In this document: one piece after another, positions 24,375 through 32,302 of the stretch
Layout: the number at the start of each line of letters is the position of its first letter
Numbering within the stretch: the first letter of the stretch is position 1
Assembly (NCBI GenBank): GCA_022787145.1
Contig: JALFVM010000109.1
Span: 1 to 32,412, forward strand
Reading direction: 5' to 3'
Length of the DNA stretch: 32,412 nt
From: Lachnospiraceae bacterium
GTDB lineage: Bacteria > Bacillota > Clostridia > Lachnospirales > Lachnospiraceae
Notes under the pieces: generated by a model
The model's database searches: none
What the model was told of the DNA's origin: nothing
What the model saw: only the letters and a program-made list of their open reading frames with translations
Position numbers and translations under genes: made by a program

Positions 24375-25495
24375 GAATTGAGAAAATCATTGACACAAAT
24401 ATGAACTCCGCCCAAAAATTCAGATATATCCTGATATTCACCGGTAATGAGTGAAAAATCCCTGCCAAGAAAGTTATGAATCTGCGATTGAATCCGTTCA
24501 CAGATTCCGGGAATATTCGTAGAGAAAGAGCTGTTTAGGATGATAATGTCCGGATTTAACGTATTTAAAATATTGTTCAGCCCGATGGACATATACAAAA
24601 TAAAGCGATCAATCAGGGAAATTGCTGTCGGGTCTGCATTATGGTAATCACGGATAAATTTTTCAAGCGTTACAAATGAATAATTTTTTTCACGGGCATA
24701 TTCCTCTAAAATCGCTTTTTCGGAAGCATATTGCTCCAGGCAGCCATGATTGCCGCAGGGGCACGGCCGTCCCTCGGGAAACAGAATCGTGTGGCCGATC
24801 TCGCCCGCAAAGCCATCTTTTCCCCGAAACAGAATTCCATCCATCATAATTCCCATACCAATACCGGAATGCACATTGATATACATGAGATTTTTCTGGG
24901 AGTAGTGGTAGGCAGACTCTCCCAGCACGCACAGGTTGGCTTCGTTTTCCGCAAACACAGGGATGTGGAAGCGTTTGGTCAGAATCTCCGCTATATTTTT
25001 GTGTTCGATTGTATAGTAAGGTGTAAACTGAATTTCGTTGTTGTTGACGACACCGTGGATACCCATGCAGATTCCAATCACACCATACGTGCTCTCAGGA
25101 ATGGAGTATAGTGTCTTTTGGATGATTCTGCTTAGATACTCTTCCGTGATTACTTTCTCCTGGCGCGGATATTCTTTCACAATACAGTTTTCTCCCTTTA
25201 AGTCAGAAATCATCACGGAAGTTTTATCCAGCGCAAGATCCATCGAAATCACATTGCCGCAGCTTTGATGGAAACGAAGCAGGATGGGTTTTCTGCCCTT
25301 TGTGGTATCTGCGCTTCCAATTTCCTCCACCAGCTCCAGATCAATCAGCTCCTGAACGATGGCAGATATCGTTGCTTTGGTAAGATGCAGCTTTTTGGAA
25401 AGATTTGCTCTGGACAGGGGATTATTGTGGATAATGGTGTCTAATACAAGTCTTCGGTTCATATCCCGAATATATTCCTGACTGCCTGTAATCAT
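24356..25495 (-). CDS. ROK-family transcriptional regulator (NagC/XylR type)
   Basis: A 379-residue protein. Residues about 10-70 form a winged helix-turn-helix (NPLSRANLSKKLHLTKATIS); the rest is a ROK sugar-kinase-like domain with the zinc motif GEIGHTILFPEGRPCPCGNHGCLE intact and a VHSGIGMGI phosphate-loop-type segment. Such proteins usually repress sugar uptake or catabolic genes and respond to a sugar or sugar phosphate; the ligand here is unknown. ATG at 25495 follows AAAGGAGG. It is divergent from the DUF1002 gene, and the intergenic region has matching inverted -10 motifs, so it may control itself and that neighbour. Confidence 0.92.
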   Translation of the reverse strand: MITGSQEYIRDMNRRLVLDTIIHNNPLSRANLSKKLHLTKATISAIVQELIDLELVEEIGSADTTKGRKPILLRFHQSCGNVISMDLALDKTSVMISDLKGENCIVKEYPRQEKVITEEYLSRIIQKTLYSIPESTYGVIGICMGIHGVVNNNEIQFTPYYTIEHKNIAEILTKRFHIPVFAENEANLCVLGESAYHYSQKNLMYINVHSGIGMGIMMDGILFRGKDGFAGEIGHTILFPEGRPCPCGNHGCLEQYASEKAILEEYAREKNYSFVTLEKFIRDYHNADPTAISLIDRFILYMSIGLNNILNTLNPDIIILNSSFSTNIPGICERIQSQIHNFLGRDFSLITGEYQDISEFLGGVHICVNDFLNSHSQIF

Positions 25496-25538
25496 GAGAG
25501 GCCTCCTTTTCTTGTCGTTTTCACTGTTTCTGGATTAC

Positions 25539-25618
25539 AGTATACCATAAAATAGAGAAAAGCTTCAGAAACATTTCACAGAATCTTTAGAAATAGAGGT
25601 TGACATCTATGGTATACT
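25539..25618. promoter_or_regulatory. divergent promoters with a shared 11-bp inverted repeat
   Basis: AGTATACCATA (25539-25549) is the exact reverse complement of TATGGTATACT (25608-25618). Each reads TGG-TATACT in its direction of transcription, an extended -10 for the ROK gene (minus) and the DUF1002 gene (plus). The symmetry could also be a two-site operator for the ROK protein. Confidence 0.55.
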
Positions 25619-25625
25619 TAGAAAA

Positions 25626-25654
25626 GGTTAGGTGGGGTCTAACCCCATCTAACC
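25626..25654 (+). promoter_or_regulatory. strong hairpin in the DUF1002 leader
   Basis: A 13-bp stem with one G-T wobble (GGTTAGGTGGGGT with ACCCCATCTAACC) and a CTA loop lies just after the predicted transcription start and 20 bp before the ribosome site AGGAGG. No U-run follows, so it is more likely an mRNA stabiliser or protein site than a terminator. Confidence 0.55.
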
Positions 25655-25688
25655 CTGGTGTGCTTGCAAAAATAGGAGGTAATGAAGT

Positions 25689-26588
25689 ATGAAATGGAGA
25701 AAGAAAACCGCTGCTTTGTTGGCTGCGATCATGATGCTGATGGCACCGGTGACTGTTATGGCGGACAGCATAGACACTTCGTCAAATAAACCATATATTT
25801 CCCTTGGTGCAGATTTGAACAGTACGGAGATGGAAACGGTTCTGCAGCTTCTCGGAGTATCGGAGGAAGAACTTTCCAATTACACTGTTGTAAAAATCAC
25901 AAACAGTATGGAACATGAATATCTGGATTCTTATATGAGCTCCAGTCTGATCGGTTCGAGAGCCTTGTCTTCCGTGCTCGTTCGAGGCGAGAAGGAAGGC
26001 TACGGAATCAAAGTAACGACAAAAAATATCTCTTACTGTACCGTAGGTATGTATCAGAATGCTCTCGCTACGGCCGGTATTACAAATGCGGACATTACGG
26101 TTGTAGGTCCGTTTAAGATTTCCGGAACAGCCGGTCTGGTAGGCGTGATCAAAGCTTATGAAAACATGACAGGCGAGCAGGTGGATGAGGAGAAGGTGGA
26201 AGCTGCCACGAATGAGCTTGTGGTAACGAGTGACATTGCAGAAAATATCGGTGACAGCGAGAAGGCCGAGGAACTTGTAGGATTTATTAAAAATGAAGTC
26301 GCATCAAATGATTATACGGAAGAGGAAATGTCGGCACTGGTAGATGAGGCAGCCTCTGAAATGCAGGTGTCCCTCAGTGATGAGGACAAGCAGAATATTC
26401 TGGATCTGATGGATAAAGTCAAAGGGCTGGACATCGATGTCACACAGCTTCAGGAACAGGTGGAAGGCCTTTACAGCAAATTGCAGGGAATGGATCTGCA
26501 TATCAACCTGGATTCCGAGGAAACAAAGAGCTTTTTGTCAAATTTATGGGACAAAATTGTGGGATTCTTCAATGATTTACTAGGATAA
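25689..26588 (+). CDS. secreted DUF1002 family protein
   Basis: A 299-residue protein with a clear Sec signal peptide (KKTAALLAAIMMLMAPVTVMA, cleavage after ADS-like residues near 24-26) and a body I recognise as DUF1002: SLGADLNSTEMETVLQLLGV, SSVLVRGEKEGYGIKV, YQNALATAGITNADITVVGPF. The C-terminal half is helical and acidic. DUF1002 proteins are widespread extracytoplasmic proteins in Firmicutes with no assigned activity. ATG at 25689 follows AGGAGG by eight bases. It has its own promoter region and leader hairpin and is divergent from the ROK gene. Confidence 0.9.
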   Translation: MKWRKKTAALLAAIMMLMAPVTVMADSIDTSSNKPYISLGADLNSTEMETVLQLLGVSEEELSNYTVVKITNSMEHEYLDSYMSSSLIGSRALSSVLVRGEKEGYGIKVTTKNISYCTVGMYQNALATAGITNADITVVGPFKISGTAGLVGVIKAYENMTGEQVDEEKVEAATNELVVTSDIAENIGDSEKAEELVGFIKNEVASNDYTEEEMSALVDEAASEMQVSLSDEDKQNILDLMDKVKGLDIDVTQLQEQVEGLYSKLQGMDLHINLDSEETKSFLSNLWDKIVGFFNDLLG

Positions 26589-26827
26589 AGTTGGAGTAAA
26601 ATGGAAAAGTATAGTATAATTTTACAAAAAAAGTGTAAAAAAAGAGTTAAAATTGTGTATTATACCGAATGTTCACATTTTGTTCATAAAATGTTTATAG
26701 TATGCTCATAACTCATTGTTATGATATAAACAGTTCGAAAGAACAACTCAAATATAAAGGTAATGTTTTCATTACACATATAAATTTTTTCATAATAATT
26801 GCCCGGGCAGACATGTCCGGGCACTCC
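26589..26827 (+). other. structured intergenic region, possible small RNA
   Basis: No gene is visible. It holds GTTC-GAAA-GAAC (26733-26744, a GNRA-type tetraloop hairpin) and tGCCCGG...CCGGGCa (26800-26823), followed at 26840 by an intrinsic terminator on the same strand. TTCACA and TTATAG near 26675-26700 could be a promoter. Alternatively this is just the long 3' UTR of the DUF1002 gene. Confidence 0.3.
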
Positions 26828-27007
26828 TCATTTTTGTAGAGAATTCCTTTGGGAGTTCTTTTTTTTTCTCTGGTAATTTCGTATAAATTCTTCCTGTTCC
26901 CTGTTGTCCTCTTCGCGGTCATAAGGGGTGGAAATTCGGATGCAGGAATAAATAAGCAGAAAAAATAATACAAAAATAGTAAAGATAAAAATTGCAAAAA
27001 TAATCAC
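26828..27007 (-). CDS. small single-pass membrane protein
   Basis: A 59-residue protein: an N-terminal hydrophobic helix (FAIFIFTIFVLFFLLIYSCI) followed by a highly charged cytoplasmic tail (YDREEDNREQEEFIRNYQRKK). GTG at 27007 is preceded by AAAGGAG at five bases, which decides the start over an upstream ATG at 27052. Function unknown. It is transcribed against its neighbours, between DUF1002 and the exopolysaccharide operon, and its 3' part overlaps a plus-strand terminator. Plausible from composition and ribosome site; no family recognised. Confidence 0.6.
   Translation of the reverse strand: MIIFAIFIFTIFVLFFLLIYSCIRISTPYDREEDNREQEEFIRNYQRKKKNSQRNSLQK
26840..26867 (+). terminator. intrinsic terminator (plus strand)
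   Basis: AGAATTCC-TTTG-GGAGTTCT (8-bp stem with one T-G pair) is followed by eight T. It lies inside the 3' end of the small minus-strand gene and about 250 bp after the DUF1002 stop. Confidence 0.75.
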
Positions 27008-27149
27008 AGAGACTCCTTTGATGATAAATCCATGTAAAATAATGTATGCCAAAACGAAGAAAGATATGTGGATTTTTTACAAATTTTACGACCTATGGGG
27101 GAGTAAAGTGCTATTTATTACATAAATTATGTCGATGGTGCAATTAATC

Positions 27150-27178
27150 TTGAATCCTAAAAAGATTGATGCTAGTAT
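27150..27178 (+). promoter_or_regulatory. candidate promoter of the exopolysaccharide operon
   Basis: TTGAAT (27150-27155), a 17-bp spacer and TAGTAT (27173-27178) lie 50 bp before the cpsB start. Moderate match in AT-rich DNA. Confidence 0.4.
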
Positions 27179-27227
27179 AAAAAAAAACAACATCATTGAG
27201 ATTAACATGAGTAAAGGAGTAATTCAT

Positions 27228-27953
27228 GTGAAGATAATTGATGTACATGCGCATATTCTTCCGGGGCTGGATGACGGTTCGTCTGATGAAGAGAAGAGTA
27301 TGGAAATGATAAAGATGGCAGAAAGCCAGGGAATTACAACGATTATAGCAACCCCTCACTATTCACACTACTTTCAGAGCAGCCGGCAGGACGTTCTTGC
27401 GGTTTATGAAAAGTTGATGGCTTATATAAAGAGTGAGGGTGATTGTGCTATACAGATTTATACGGGGCAGGAGATTCTGTATTCGGAGGATGTTCCTGAC
27501 AAACTGGCGGCGGGAGAACTGATGACGCTGGCAGACAGCCGGTATGTTCTCATAGAATTTTTGCCATTCGATTCTTATTCTAAGATTTTTCGTGCAGCAG
27601 GTATGGTTGCCATGGCCGGATATCGGATGATTCTGGCCCATGCGGAGAGGTATGAATGTCTGAGAGATCCGGACAAGATGCAGGAGCTTCTTGAGGCCGG
27701 GGTGAAGATTCAGATGAACTACAGACCCATCGGAGGCAAATGGTACAACGATACAACCAGATGGTGCCGGAAAATGCTCAAAGAAGGAAACATACATTTT
27801 CTTGGAACAGATATGCACAACATGGACAGCAGAAAACCTGATATCAAATCAGCTGTTCATTGGATGACGAAGCATCTGGACGAGGAATATATGCAGGACA
27901 TCTGCTATAGAAACGCAGAGCAAGTCCTGAATGATAAACAAATAAAAAGGTAA
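27228..27953 (+). CDS. cpsB: CpsB/YwqE-type protein-tyrosine phosphatase (PHP fold)
   Basis: A 241-residue PHP-family metal-dependent phosphatase that dephosphorylates the CpsD kinase. Metal-binding motifs are in order: DVHAHILPGLDDG at the N-terminus, ATPHYSH, YTGQEI, LAHAERY and GTDMHN. GTG at 27228 is chosen: AAAGGAG is eight bases upstream and the protein then begins KIIDVHAHILPG as in the family; upstream in-frame residues are not conserved. It opens a gap-free series cpsB-cpsC-cpsD for regulated polysaccharide polymerisation and export. Confidence 0.93.
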   Translation: MKIIDVHAHILPGLDDGSSDEEKSMEMIKMAESQGITTIIATPHYSHYFQSSRQDVLAVYEKLMAYIKSEGDCAIQIYTGQEILYSEDVPDKLAAGELMTLADSRYVLIEFLPFDSYSKIFRAAGMVAMAGYRMILAHAERYECLRDPDKMQELLEAGVKIQMNYRPIGGKWYNDTTRWCRKMLKEGNIHFLGTDMHNMDSRKPDIKSAVHWMTKHLDEEYMQDICYRNAEQVLNDKQIKR

Positions 27954-27964
27954 AGGGGAGAGCG

Positions 27965-28693
27965 ATGGAAAGAAATTTCAACAATGATGAAATCGATTTG
28001 AGAGAAATCTTTTTTGCTATCAGAAGAAAATTTCTGGTTATTGTAGCAACAGGTCTTTTCTTCGGCTGTCTGGCATGTGTTTTTACAAAGTTTTTTATGA
28101 CGCCGATCTATACATCCACATCCAGTATGCTGGTATTGCCGAAAGAGACAACACAGGCTTCACCGGCAGATCTGCAGATGGGCAGTCAGCTGACGAACGA
28201 CTATCGTGTTTTGATTACGAGTCGTCCGGTAGTTGAGGAGGTTATTGAGAACCTGAATCTGGATACAGACTATAAGACTCTGGTAGGGAGTGTTACCGTT
28301 GACAATCCAAGCGACACACGAATTCTGAATGTTACAGTTCAGAATCCGGATCCCCAGCTTGCCGCAGAGATTGTAAATGAGCTTTCCTCTGTTGCATCGG
28401 GTTTCATTGGAGACAAGATGGAAGTGACACCGCCTAAAATCATTCAGGAAGGTGAGATTCCGACGGTGAAGACTGGTCCGAGCATGATTAAAAATACATT
28501 ACTGGGAATTCTGATTGGCTTTTTGATCAGCGGCGGAATTGTGGTGCTTATGACCATTATGGATGACACCATTAAATGCGAAGAGGATATTGAAAAATAT
28601 CTTGGTATTCCAATGTTAGCAAGCGTTCCTGACAGAAAAGATTACATTGCAACAGGAAAAAAGAATAAAAAGAAGAAAAGGAAAAGAAAGTAA
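27965..28693 (+). CDS. cpsC: Wzz/CpsC polysaccharide co-polymerase
   Basis: A 242-residue chain-length regulator with the usual layout: a short cytoplasmic N-terminus (DEIDLREIFFAIRRKF), a first membrane helix (about 20-42), an extracytoplasmic domain, a proline-containing second helix (NTLLGILIGFLISGGIVVLM, about 175-200) and a cytoplasmic tail ending in Lys/Arg. In Gram-positives it activates the separate BY-kinase CpsD through that tail. ATG at 27965 follows AAGGGGAG. The stop overlaps the cpsD start by one base (TAATG). Confidence 0.93.
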   Translation: MERNFNNDEIDLREIFFAIRRKFLVIVATGLFFGCLACVFTKFFMTPIYTSTSSMLVLPKETTQASPADLQMGSQLTNDYRVLITSRPVVEEVIENLNLDTDYKTLVGSVTVDNPSDTRILNVTVQNPDPQLAAEIVNELSSVASGFIGDKMEVTPPKIIQEGEIPTVKTGPSMIKNTLLGILIGFLISGGIVVLMTIMDDTIKCEEDIEKYLGIPMLASVPDRKDYIATGKKNKKKKRKRK

Positions 28694-29379
28694 TGGAACG
28701 AAGAGAAATCATTGATCCGAGAAAAATGGATTATTACTATGAAGAGGCTATGAAGACTCTTCGTACAAATGTTCTCTATTCAGGTAAGGATGTAAAGACA
28801 ATCCTGATTACCAGTTACTTTCCGAATGAAGGAAAGAGTGATATCGCTATGCAGCTTGCCAAAGAGCTGGGAAGCATGGGAAAAAGAGTCCTGCTTTTTG
28901 ATGCCGATATCCGAAAATCAGCGATGGTCAGAAGATATTCGATTGAAGGAGAGACAAAGGGTCTGTCTCAGTATCTGAGCGGCCAGGCAGAGGTTAAAGA
29001 TATCTTATATGCCAGCAACTATAAAAATATGGATATTGTGTTTGCAGGTCCGACGGTTCCAAATCCTTCCGAGCTTCTGGAGGAGCAGGCATTGACAATT
29101 CTGCTGAAGGAACTGCGAAAATATTACCACTACATTATTATTGACTGTCCGCCTCTTGGCAGTGTCATCGATGCAGCCATTGTTGCAAAACAGTGTGACG
29201 GTGCGATATTGATTATTGAGAGCGAAAGAGTCAGCTACAAGGAAGCACAGAGAGCGCAGGATCAGCTCAGAAAAGCGGACTGTAAGGTTCTCGGTGCTGT
29301 ATTAAATAAAGTGGATACAAAGAAAGACAAATACTACCATAAGTACAGCTATTACTATGCAGATAAGAAGAAAGGTTGA
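28693..29379 (+). CDS. cpsD: CpsD bacterial tyrosine kinase
   Basis: A 228-residue BY-kinase. Walker A is SYFPNEGKSDIA (about 36-47), Walker A' is LLFDADIRKS, and Walker B is YIIIDCPPLGS. The C-terminus has a tyrosine cluster (YYHKYSYYYADKKKG), the expected autophosphorylation sites removed by CpsB. It works with CpsC at the membrane to control exopolysaccharide assembly. The start overlaps the cpsC stop. Confidence 0.95.
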   Translation: MERREIIDPRKMDYYYEEAMKTLRTNVLYSGKDVKTILITSYFPNEGKSDIAMQLAKELGSMGKRVLLFDADIRKSAMVRRYSIEGETKGLSQYLSGQAEVKDILYASNYKNMDIVFAGPTVPNPSELLEEQALTILLKELRKYYHYIIIDCPPLGSVIDAAIVAKQCDGAILIIESERVSYKEAQRAQDQLRKADCKVLGAVLNKVDTKKDKYYHKYSYYYADKKKG

Positions 29380-29393
29380 AAGAGTAGAGAATT

Positions 29394-30302
29394 ATGAGGC
29401 GAGTATTAAAAACATTTCTGATGCTGCTTCTGTGTGCTCTGTTATTTGGTCTTCTGTCCTATCTGCTGCTTGATTACCGGCAAGAGGTAGTCAGGGAAAG
29501 AGAGCGGCTGGAAAAACTCGCATCAGAACAAAAAGAAGGAAAGTCAGAAGAAGACTCTCCGAAAGAAGAGGCAGAGGAGGATTCCAAAGAAGAACCATCC
29601 GAAGAATCCACCGAAGCTTCAGAATCCACAGAGGCTTCAGTGGAGGAAGAAACAGAGGAAGCTTCAGAAGAGCCAAAGGAACCGGCTGAGGGAATTGCCT
29701 GCTGGGGTGATGAGCTGTTGAGTACGCAGGACGCAGTCACAAATTCCTATACGGTTGTTTTGCAGAACTTACTGACGACGCAGGGATACAACATTCCGGT
29801 GGTCAATAAGACACTGACAGAAACCTGCAGCCTGACTGTCATGAAGATGGCAGGTATTCCTATGACAGATATCGACGCTTACATAGCGAAGCATCAGGCG
29901 GCAGCCAATGGTGCACAGCTTCCGATCACGGAAGGCTCCACACGAAATCTGACTGCAGAGCAGATGACAAGAACGGATCAGAATTATATTCCGGTGTTGT
30001 TTATGGGATATTATGGCGGCTGGAATTACGACACAAACGAGCTGATTGAACAGCAGCAGAAGGTTCTCGATACATTCGGAGAATACAAAGATTCCTACAT
30101 CATTGTGGGTCTTGCACCTGCAGACGGAAGAGTCCCTGTAGATCAGTACGATGCAGACATGAAGGCGGCATGGGGAGATCATTATGTTGCCTGCTCTGAA
30201 GTATGTACGCAAGTTGCTCTGTCTTATGAAGGTCAGCAGGAAATTGCACAGGCAGTGTTTGATAAGATGGTGGAACTTCAGTATATTCAGAAGGCAAGCT
30301 AA
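29394..30302 (+). CDS. membrane-anchored SGNH-hydrolase-like protein lacking the catalytic serine
   Basis: A 302-residue protein: an N-terminal anchor (FLMLLLCALLFGLLSYLLL), an extended Glu/Ser-rich linker (about 40-105), then a domain starting IACWGDELLSTQ. In related SGNH/GDSL proteins this block reads CWGDSL with the nucleophile serine; here it is Glu. The C-terminal SYEGQQEIAQAVFDKM resembles the block that normally carries the Asp-x-x-His pair, but no such histidine is present. It may be a non-catalytic binding or scaffolding protein. Being 14 bp after cpsD it should belong to the polysaccharide operon. The fold assignment is from short motifs. Confidence 0.75.
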   Translation: MRRVLKTFLMLLLCALLFGLLSYLLLDYRQEVVRERERLEKLASEQKEGKSEEDSPKEEAEEDSKEEPSEESTEASESTEASVEEETEEASEEPKEPAEGIACWGDELLSTQDAVTNSYTVVLQNLLTTQGYNIPVVNKTLTETCSLTVMKMAGIPMTDIDAYIAKHQAAANGAQLPITEGSTRNLTAEQMTRTDQNYIPVLFMGYYGGWNYDTNELIEQQQKVLDTFGEYKDSYIIVGLAPADGRVPVDQYDADMKAAWGDHYVACSEVCTQVALSYEGQQEIAQAVFDKMVELQYIQKAS

Positions 30303-30365
30303 GGTTAGGGAATAAAGTTATATCGATAAGAAGAGCAAGAAGAAATAATGAAATGGAGAATGGGG

Positions 30366-30404
30366 CTGACTGACAATCCTTCGGTTGTCTCTCAGTTCCT
30401 TTTA
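30366..30404 (+). terminator. imperfect hairpin before wbaP (possible attenuator)
   Basis: CTGA and GACAA pair with TTGTC and TCAG around a TCCTTCGG loop, followed by TTCCTTTT. It lies in the 202-bp gap between the SGNH-like gene and wbaP and could reduce read-through into downstream glycosyltransferase genes. Confidence 0.4.
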
Positions 30405-30504
30405 ATACCAAATGTGAATTATTACTTGTGCAGAGTGCCTTTGTCCACATTTTGATAAAGACACTGTGGAAAAGTAGTAAGCACGAAAAGGGAAGAGGAG
30501 GAAC

Positions 30505-31962
30505 ATGTATCAAAAAAGTTCTCAAGGATGGCTAAAACACTTCGATTTTATGATTCTTGATATTGTATGTCTCCAGATATCGTTCTGGCTGGCATATGCG
30601 ATACGGCAGGGAATACATATAAATATTCCGTACAGAAACTCGATGTATCTGCGGATGAGTATTATACTTGTGGCAATCGACCTGCTTGTGATTCTCTTTT
30701 TTGGTTCTATGAGAAACGTTCTCAAAAGAGGATATTATCAGGAACTTGCCATAACAGTCAAGCATGTCTGCCTGGTCGAGATGCTCAGTATTTTATACCT
30801 GTTTACCTCGAAAGAGGCACAGAATTACTCAAGAATCATTCTGTATCTGACAGGAGGAATCTATATTGCATTGGGGTATCTGGGTCGTCTTTTATGGAAA
30901 CAGTATCTGAAAAAAAGAAGACTGGACAGCGACAGGCGTTCACTTCTGATTGTGACAACTGATGACAGGGTGAAGGCGATTAGCGAAAATATCATCGAGA
31001 ATAACTATGAAGCTTTTCGTATTGCCGGCATTGCCCTGGTAAACAAGTCTATGAGTGGAGAATCAATAAAGGATATACCGATTGTGGCGGACCGTGATAC
31101 AGTCGTGGAGTATGTCTGCCACGAATGGGTGGATGAGGTATTCCTTGATCTTCCGGAAGATGAGTCTTATCCTCAGAAACTGATAGAACAGTTCTCTGAA
31201 ATGGGAGTAACGGTTCATATGAGGCTTCTGAAAACTTCCAGTCTGGAAGGTAAGAAGCAGTTTGTGGAACGCATGGGGAATTACACAGTGCTCACGACAA
31301 CGATCAATACAGTCACGACGAAGCAGATGTTTTTGAAGAGACTGCTTGATATTGCAGGAGGTCTGGCAGGATGTATGATTACATTGATTTTGTCTATCTT
31401 CCTGGCACCTGCGATTTACATAAAATCTCCGGGACCGATCTTCTTTTCACAGGAGAGGGTAGGGAAAAACGGAAAGCGATTTAAAATGTATAAGTTCCGC
31501 AGCATGTACATGGATGCCGAGGAGCGAAAGAAAGAGCTGATGAAGGAAAACCGGGTGAAGGACGGCATGATGTTCAAGCTGGAATGGGATCCGCGAATCA
31601 TTGGCTGTAAAAAATTGCCGGATGGTACGATGAAAAAGGGAATCGGCAATTATATCCGGGATTTCAGCCTGGATGAATTTCCACAGTTTTTTAATGTGCT
31701 GAAAGGCGATATGAGTCTGGTGGGTACACGTCCGCCGACCATTGACGAATGGGAAAAATACGATCTTCACCACAGAGCGCGCCTTGCGATCAAGCCGGGA
31801 GTTACTGGTATGTGGCAGGTCAGCGGCCGAAGCAATATTACTGATTTTGAGGAAGTTGTGAATCTGGATCGGGAGTATATCAACCAGTGGAGTCTTGGAC
31901 TGGATATGAAAATATTGGTGAAGACGGTGATGGTGGTGTTTAAAAAAGAAGGTTCGATGTAA
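30505..31962 (+). CDS. wbaP: WbaP-type undecaprenyl-phosphate sugar phosphotransferase
   Basis: A 485-residue polyisoprenyl-phosphate hexose-1-phosphate transferase that starts each repeat unit by moving a sugar phosphate from a nucleotide sugar to undecaprenyl phosphate. The N-terminal half has about four membrane helices and a nucleotide-binding-like domain (LLIVTTDDRV...DIPIVADRDTV). The catalytic domain starts near residue 275 (FLKRLLDIAGGLAG) with its re-entrant helix, then FFSQERVGKNGKRFKMYKFR, the DE of SLDEFPQFFNV, and LVGTRPP. ATG at 30505 follows AGAGGAGG. Which sugar is transferred cannot be told. Confidence 0.93.
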   Translation: MYQKSSQGWLKHFDFMILDIVCLQISFWLAYAIRQGIHINIPYRNSMYLRMSIILVAIDLLVILFFGSMRNVLKRGYYQELAITVKHVCLVEMLSILYLFTSKEAQNYSRIILYLTGGIYIALGYLGRLLWKQYLKKRRLDSDRRSLLIVTTDDRVKAISENIIENNYEAFRIAGIALVNKSMSGESIKDIPIVADRDTVVEYVCHEWVDEVFLDLPEDESYPQKLIEQFSEMGVTVHMRLLKTSSLEGKKQFVERMGNYTVLTTTINTVTTKQMFLKRLLDIAGGLAGCMITLILSIFLAPAIYIKSPGPIFFSQERVGKNGKRFKMYKFRSMYMDAEERKKELMKENRVKDGMMFKLEWDPRIIGCKKLPDGTMKKGIGNYIRDFSLDEFPQFFNVLKGDMSLVGTRPPTIDEWEKYDLHHRARLAIKPGVTGMWQVSGRSNITDFEEVVNLDREYINQWSLGLDMKILVKTVMVVFKKEGSM

Positions 31963-32030
31963 AGAACAAAAACAATAAGTAGGATTGAAAAAATAAATTG
32001 TAATGTTGTAACTGTTGTGATATATTAAAA

Positions 32031-32054
32031 CCGAATCGGTCTAGACCGATTCGG
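32031..32054. promoter_or_regulatory. perfect 24-bp palindrome between wbaP and ugd
   Basis: CCGAATCGGTCT is followed directly by its reverse complement. As RNA it would form a 10-bp stem with a CTAG loop, but no U-run follows. GC-rich in a very AT-rich 200-bp spacer, it could be an operator, a processing hairpin, or a recombinase site. Confidence 0.6.
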
Positions 32055-32164
32055 AAGATATAAAAAGGCGACAAAAGACAACAAATAATAAAAATTTTAA
32101 AAGATATGAAAATGAAAAACATAAAGGGCGATAAAAGGAAACCAAAAACAGAGGAGAAAGTATT

Positions 32165-32302
32165 ATGAAAAATTACACGATTGCAGTTGCCGGTACCGGC
32201 TATGTTGGCCTTTCGATAGCCGCACTGCTGTCTGTTATACCGGAGTGCCACATAGCATCAAAAGACTACTGCATCAAAGGGACAGGTGGCAAAGAGGCTT
32301 GA
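32165..32302 (+). pseudogene. ugd: 5' fragment of UDP-glucose 6-dehydrogenase, truncated by a junction
   Basis: ATG at 32165 after AGAGGAG starts KNYTIAVAGTGYVGLSIAAL, the NAD-binding GxGYVG start of UDP-sugar dehydrogenases (UDP-glucose to UDP-glucuronate, a polysaccharide precursor). After about residue 23 the expected hydrophobic/VDI strand does not appear; the frame runs into unrelated residues and a TGA at 32300. A different frame from about 32230 encodes part of a GT2 glycosyltransferase, so ugd is cut by a join near 32230. The normal enzyme is about 390-450 residues. Confidence 0.75.

Noticed and set aside
25600-25618. TTGACA at 25600-25605 as -35 for TATACT at 25613
   Set aside because: The spacing is seven bases; the extended -10 reading is preferred.
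26719-26997. 92-residue ORF on the minus strand
   Set aside because: Overlaps the better-supported small membrane protein in another frame and has no ribosome site.
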